Source of the DNA: Phoronis australis
Taxonomy: Eukaryota > Phoronida > Phoronidae
Assembly: GCA_002633005.1 (NCBI GenBank)
Contig: NMRA01000743.1
Location: 126,001-170,244, forward strand
DNA: 44,244 bases
Direction of reading: 5' to 3'
Both the position numbers and the translations under genes were made by a program. Positions within the stretch are counted from its first letter, which is position 1, and every line of letters begins with the position of its first letter. The notes beneath the pieces are model-generated. The model had not been told where the DNA came from and did no database searches. It saw only the letters and a list, made by a program, of their open reading frames with translations. Of the stretch, positions 41,180 through 44,244 are shown piece by piece.

Positions 41180-43344
41180 CTGCTGTGCACCTTCATTTTG
41201 GTTGATATGAATATATCGATATGATCATAATTTATAGTGCATTCATGGAAAACTTCTGATCATTTATCACTGCTCAGTGAAATCATATAAATTATTGCAA
41301 CTAAAATCTATCAACAATCCATAATAGTGGTAGATACGAGTTCATGTAAAAAATCTAATGAAAAATAATGATCACCTATGTAGCCTGTATTTTCAGGACT
41401 AATGCCTTTAAATTTTATGATAATGTGGCTGTAAATAGCATGCTCATTCGATATGAAGTTCATCTATTTCCGGGTGACGTTATCATGTTCATTTCTGCAT
41501 ATTGTATACTTAGTTTTTGAAACGATTTTGGTGGGTTTTCCTCATTTTCGAAAAAAATTGAATCGTGGGCTATCCCATCAAACTCCTAAGGCTATGTGGA
41601 TAGGCACTAATATTGTCTCTATCATATCTCCCATTCAATTTATTCAAAATACATCTTAAATTGTTGAGTTTTCACACTTCAAACTAAGAATCCGACCTCA
41701 AGTCCACTCACTCATTGGCTAATTTTCTCAGTTACGCTAGAACTAAAATTGCACATCGTCTCAAGATTAGGTATGCGTCAACTCGGCCCTTTTGGGTTTC
41801 CCAATCCATCTCGACTTTCAAATGTGAACAAGGTCAGGTAAATCTGGCTTTCAATGTAAAATTGATAGGATTGGTTAAAAAACGTATTGCCTGGAAACGA
41901 ATTTCCTCCAAGTTTTAAAGAAGTGGCAAGGAGGTTTCAAATGTGTAAAAAAAACGTTAAAATTCGCCAATTAATCGTTTGAATACGGCATGCAATGCAG
42001 TTGATGGTGAATGGTCACGGTGGAAGGAAGAAATTTGATCTTCACTGCATAAGCCTTCAGTATGGTTTTAAGAAGGTCTCGTTTGGCGCCAAAAACAAAC
42101 CACCATACTCTTAAAAGGGGAAAGCCACTGTTTTTGATGTTACCTAAAATGCACATCCCTGGTTACCAGCATTCTTGTCTTTCACAGATTACTCAATGAT
42201 GGTGAATACATAACCAAGATGCTGGCTCTTTGTTGGGCTGTTGACATCACTTGGTATTGTTTCATGGACAGTACATACTCGCCAAGGCAATAGTAATTAA
42301 CACAGAACAGTGTCTACAGAGAAATCACGGATGTGCATTTTTATTCAGAGCAACGTGAAAAATGATCACTTTCCCTTCAAGACTTCACTAGTCAGTTGTA
42401 TGCAGTCCTGTGTTGTTATGAAATCTGAATTAATCTTGCTCAAATTCTGCTAACAAAGAACCACTAAATGTTTGAATTGTCACCACACTTGTTTACTTGC
42501 CAGTGCATTAGGTTTTCTGACGGATCTGAATGACATTTCATAAGTTGAAATTGTCTTATTTTGCAGAATACGGTTACCAATAGAGGGAGTAAAGTGTTTT
42601 AGTGACTTAGTATGTAAACGGCATCAAATCACTATTTCAAAGCTTTTCATTCATGATTTCAGTTCTGACACTAGGAATGTTAACGGGCAGAACTTGATAG
42701 AGCCAGTGACAAAACAATAATTGGTGCAGTGCAAGATTTATTTCCACACAGAACATTGCTATCAGACAATAAATCCATTTTAAAATTTTGACACATTTTC
42801 ATTTACTGCTCAAAACCAGTATGACATGATAGAAAAAAAGTTTACAAAACCAAAGTTTACAAAAATCTACATGGAATTAAAACACTACTTCTGTTCCAGG
42901 CTCTCTGTAGATCAGTTACGTTGACATTAAGTTGCACTGAATACATCCTGTTAAGTCCAGGTTAAACTGAATACACATGATTTACAGCACCTTACTGGGC
43001 TCTTAAATTGCATAATTTTCTAGAATGTCTGGAGCACAATCTTACTCCCAGACAGCACACGTAGTCTCATCAACAATAATTCTTTTCTCATGAACGCAAT
43101 TCTTGCCTGGCTGGGTTTCTTTTTCTCATGCATTATGTTCTTACAAACTTGTGTCCCTCATGATGAACTCAAATGGCGAATTCAAATATTAAGACTACCA
43201 TCTCTTAATAATCATCGCTTAGTTTCCGATTTTTTGAACTCTGACATGGGATATGATTTGCATAATCTTCATACCGTGTCTCACCTGCTTCCTATGTCAC
43301 CTCAGATCTGTCAGCAATAGTCAGATATTACGTGCCCATATTTA
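41180..43344. other. Intergenic DNA, no gene recognised
   Basis: About 2.2 kb of AT-rich sequence after NAA25. The open stretches at 41453-41659 and 43090-43320 show no known domain or splice context. I see no RNA gene. Confidence 0.5.
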
Positions 43345-43390
43345 GAGAACCAGTTTGATGCCCGTTATTCAGTGGACAAAACTGGTTCTC
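43345..43390. repeat. Perfect 12-bp inverted repeat, hairpin-forming
   Basis: GAGAACCAGTTT and AAACTGGTTCTC form a perfect stem with a 22-base loop. The right arm and following AAAAT also occur at 6042-6057 (AACTGGTTCCCAAAAT) and about 17378 (AACTGGTTCTCAAAAT), so it may mark a dispersed element. Confidence 0.7.
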
Positions 43391-43728
43391 AAAATTCAGG
43401 CGCATTATATCCGACCATTATATATCTGTCTAGACTATAACGGCACAGTTGCAGTTTGTGAAAAAAATGTATTTGTACGAACAGAATTGCAGTGCATGAC
43501 AACAGAATACAGCTCTTGAGAGACAAGACTACGATCATAAAAGATCACTGTTAGCGAGAACGTCTGTGCACTGTCTCGGGAAGGAAGGTTGCCCACCTTA
43601 ACAAGTAGACTCGGCAACAATTAATCATACAATCATTCATCCAGCTACTGAATACAGTGTACATTATTCCAAAGATTATGATACAGTTGATTTCTCGTGA
43701 TGGCAATTGACTCAAGTTCAATACAAAC

Positions 43729-43738
43729 GTCACGTGAC
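43729..43738. promoter_or_regulatory. GTCACGTGAC palindrome (CLEAR/E-box type)
   Basis: A perfect 10-base palindrome matching the consensus bound by MiT/TFE factors in animals. It lies about 500 bases from the window end, with no gene visible nearby; it could belong to a promoter of a gene beyond 44244. Its function is inference. Confidence 0.4.
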
Positions 43739-44244
43739 AACAACATATGTGTTCGTCCAGATTTTTCTCGTTGCCGGGTGCGTTCTAGCGCAGATTTTAA
43801 CTTAATCTGCGGTTAATACCGACTCCGAGTCCACAGGAACTTAAGAATCTTAGGACAGGCTATTTGGAAAACTTAAGCAGGATTTGAGGCAATTTGAGTC
43901 GAAACTATTTTTACTCAATTCAAGTTGTCCTATCGACGATCGCGAAGCAGCGACGCATCAGTCGGCAAGTTTTCGCCCTGGGATTTCAGCACATTTTTTT
44001 AAAGATTAACAACAGAGTTTGATAGCAATGCACCACAGTTTTGTAGAAAGTCTGTCATAGGTTACACATACGTCACAGCGGAGACCGGGTTTTAACCGCC
44101 GTGGGCTACAAAAAGCGTCCCCTGGAAGCTTATTATTAGGGCAAGAATACGGTAACCCTAATAGATGGTGACATCAGTGCACGAAACGATCATTTTTATT
44201 TAAACTATTTTAAACTATTAGCAAGTTTGTGGTGACTGGCGCCA
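43739..44244. other. Window-end flank, no gene seen
   Basis: Slightly more CG-containing sequence (GCCGGGTGCG, GACGATCGCG) than the surrounding DNA, which could fit a promoter, but no start codon with a convincing exon follows. Confidence 0.3.

Noticed and set aside
43090-43320. 76-codon ORF with a hydrophobic start after NAA25
   Set aside because: Could suggest a signal peptide, but there is no family match, no splice context, and such lengths arise by chance in this AT-rich DNA.
1-44244. CRISPR array, phage, operon or defence system
   Set aside because: The direct repeats are minisatellites without spacers, and the genes are intron-rich animal genes.

Overview
The window is animal nuclear DNA from what looks like a marine invertebrate. 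One gene is split over 26 exons by short-to-medium GT-AG introns. The sequence is AT-rich and packed with small non-autonomous transposons, a Penelope-like retroelement remnant and minisatellites, and it shows the scars of assembling a very heterozygous diploid. I cannot name the species; a deuterostome or lophotrochozoan would fit. Nothing is bacterial: there are no operons, CRISPR arrays or ribosome binding sites.

Genes. Positions 815-1378 on the minus strand hold an intact single-exon ORF of 187 residues that I identify as a PPP1R35-like protein (a centrosomal PP1 regulator), from an RVxF-type motif and a C-terminal domain resembling the family. From 6637 to 40947 on the plus strand runs a complete NAA25 (MDM20) gene, the auxiliary subunit of the NatB N-terminal acetyltransferase. 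I assembled 26 coding exons with consistent phases. They give 958 residues, close to the 972 of the human protein, ending at a TAA with an AATAAA about 200 bases later. The two genes lie head to head. No other gene is recognisable; 41.2-44.2 kb holds only regulatory-looking and repeat-like motifs.

Assembly. Three of four single n characters (4295, 19986, 23461) sit between two near-identical copies of the same DNA: 1682-3411 with 4296-6046, 19212-19985 with 19987-20669, and 22650-23460 with 23858-24673. The copies differ by SNPs, indels and the presence or absence of a transposon. The best reading is that both haplotypes were placed in tandem. As a result NAA25 exons 10 (110 nt) and 12 (136 nt) each appear twice. 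Neither length is a multiple of three, so a transcript using both copies of either exon would be frameshifted. The true locus is probably about 4.5 kb shorter.

Repeats. Intron 1 carries a 930-bp foldback element with an 8-bp target duplication. Two copies of a CAGGGCTCG-ended hAT-like element are each present on one haplotype only. Two further elements have CAGGGCT-type ends (35596-36168 and 37736-38240). A TTAAGG-ended family has at least five copies, and several other diverged families recur. Intron 22 contains two head-to-head Penelope-like fragments, one retaining a GIY-YIG-type segment. Tandem arrays of 15, 17, 25 and 56 bp occupy other introns. I found no new multi-gene system; the points of interest are the haplotype structure and the dense set of small elements.
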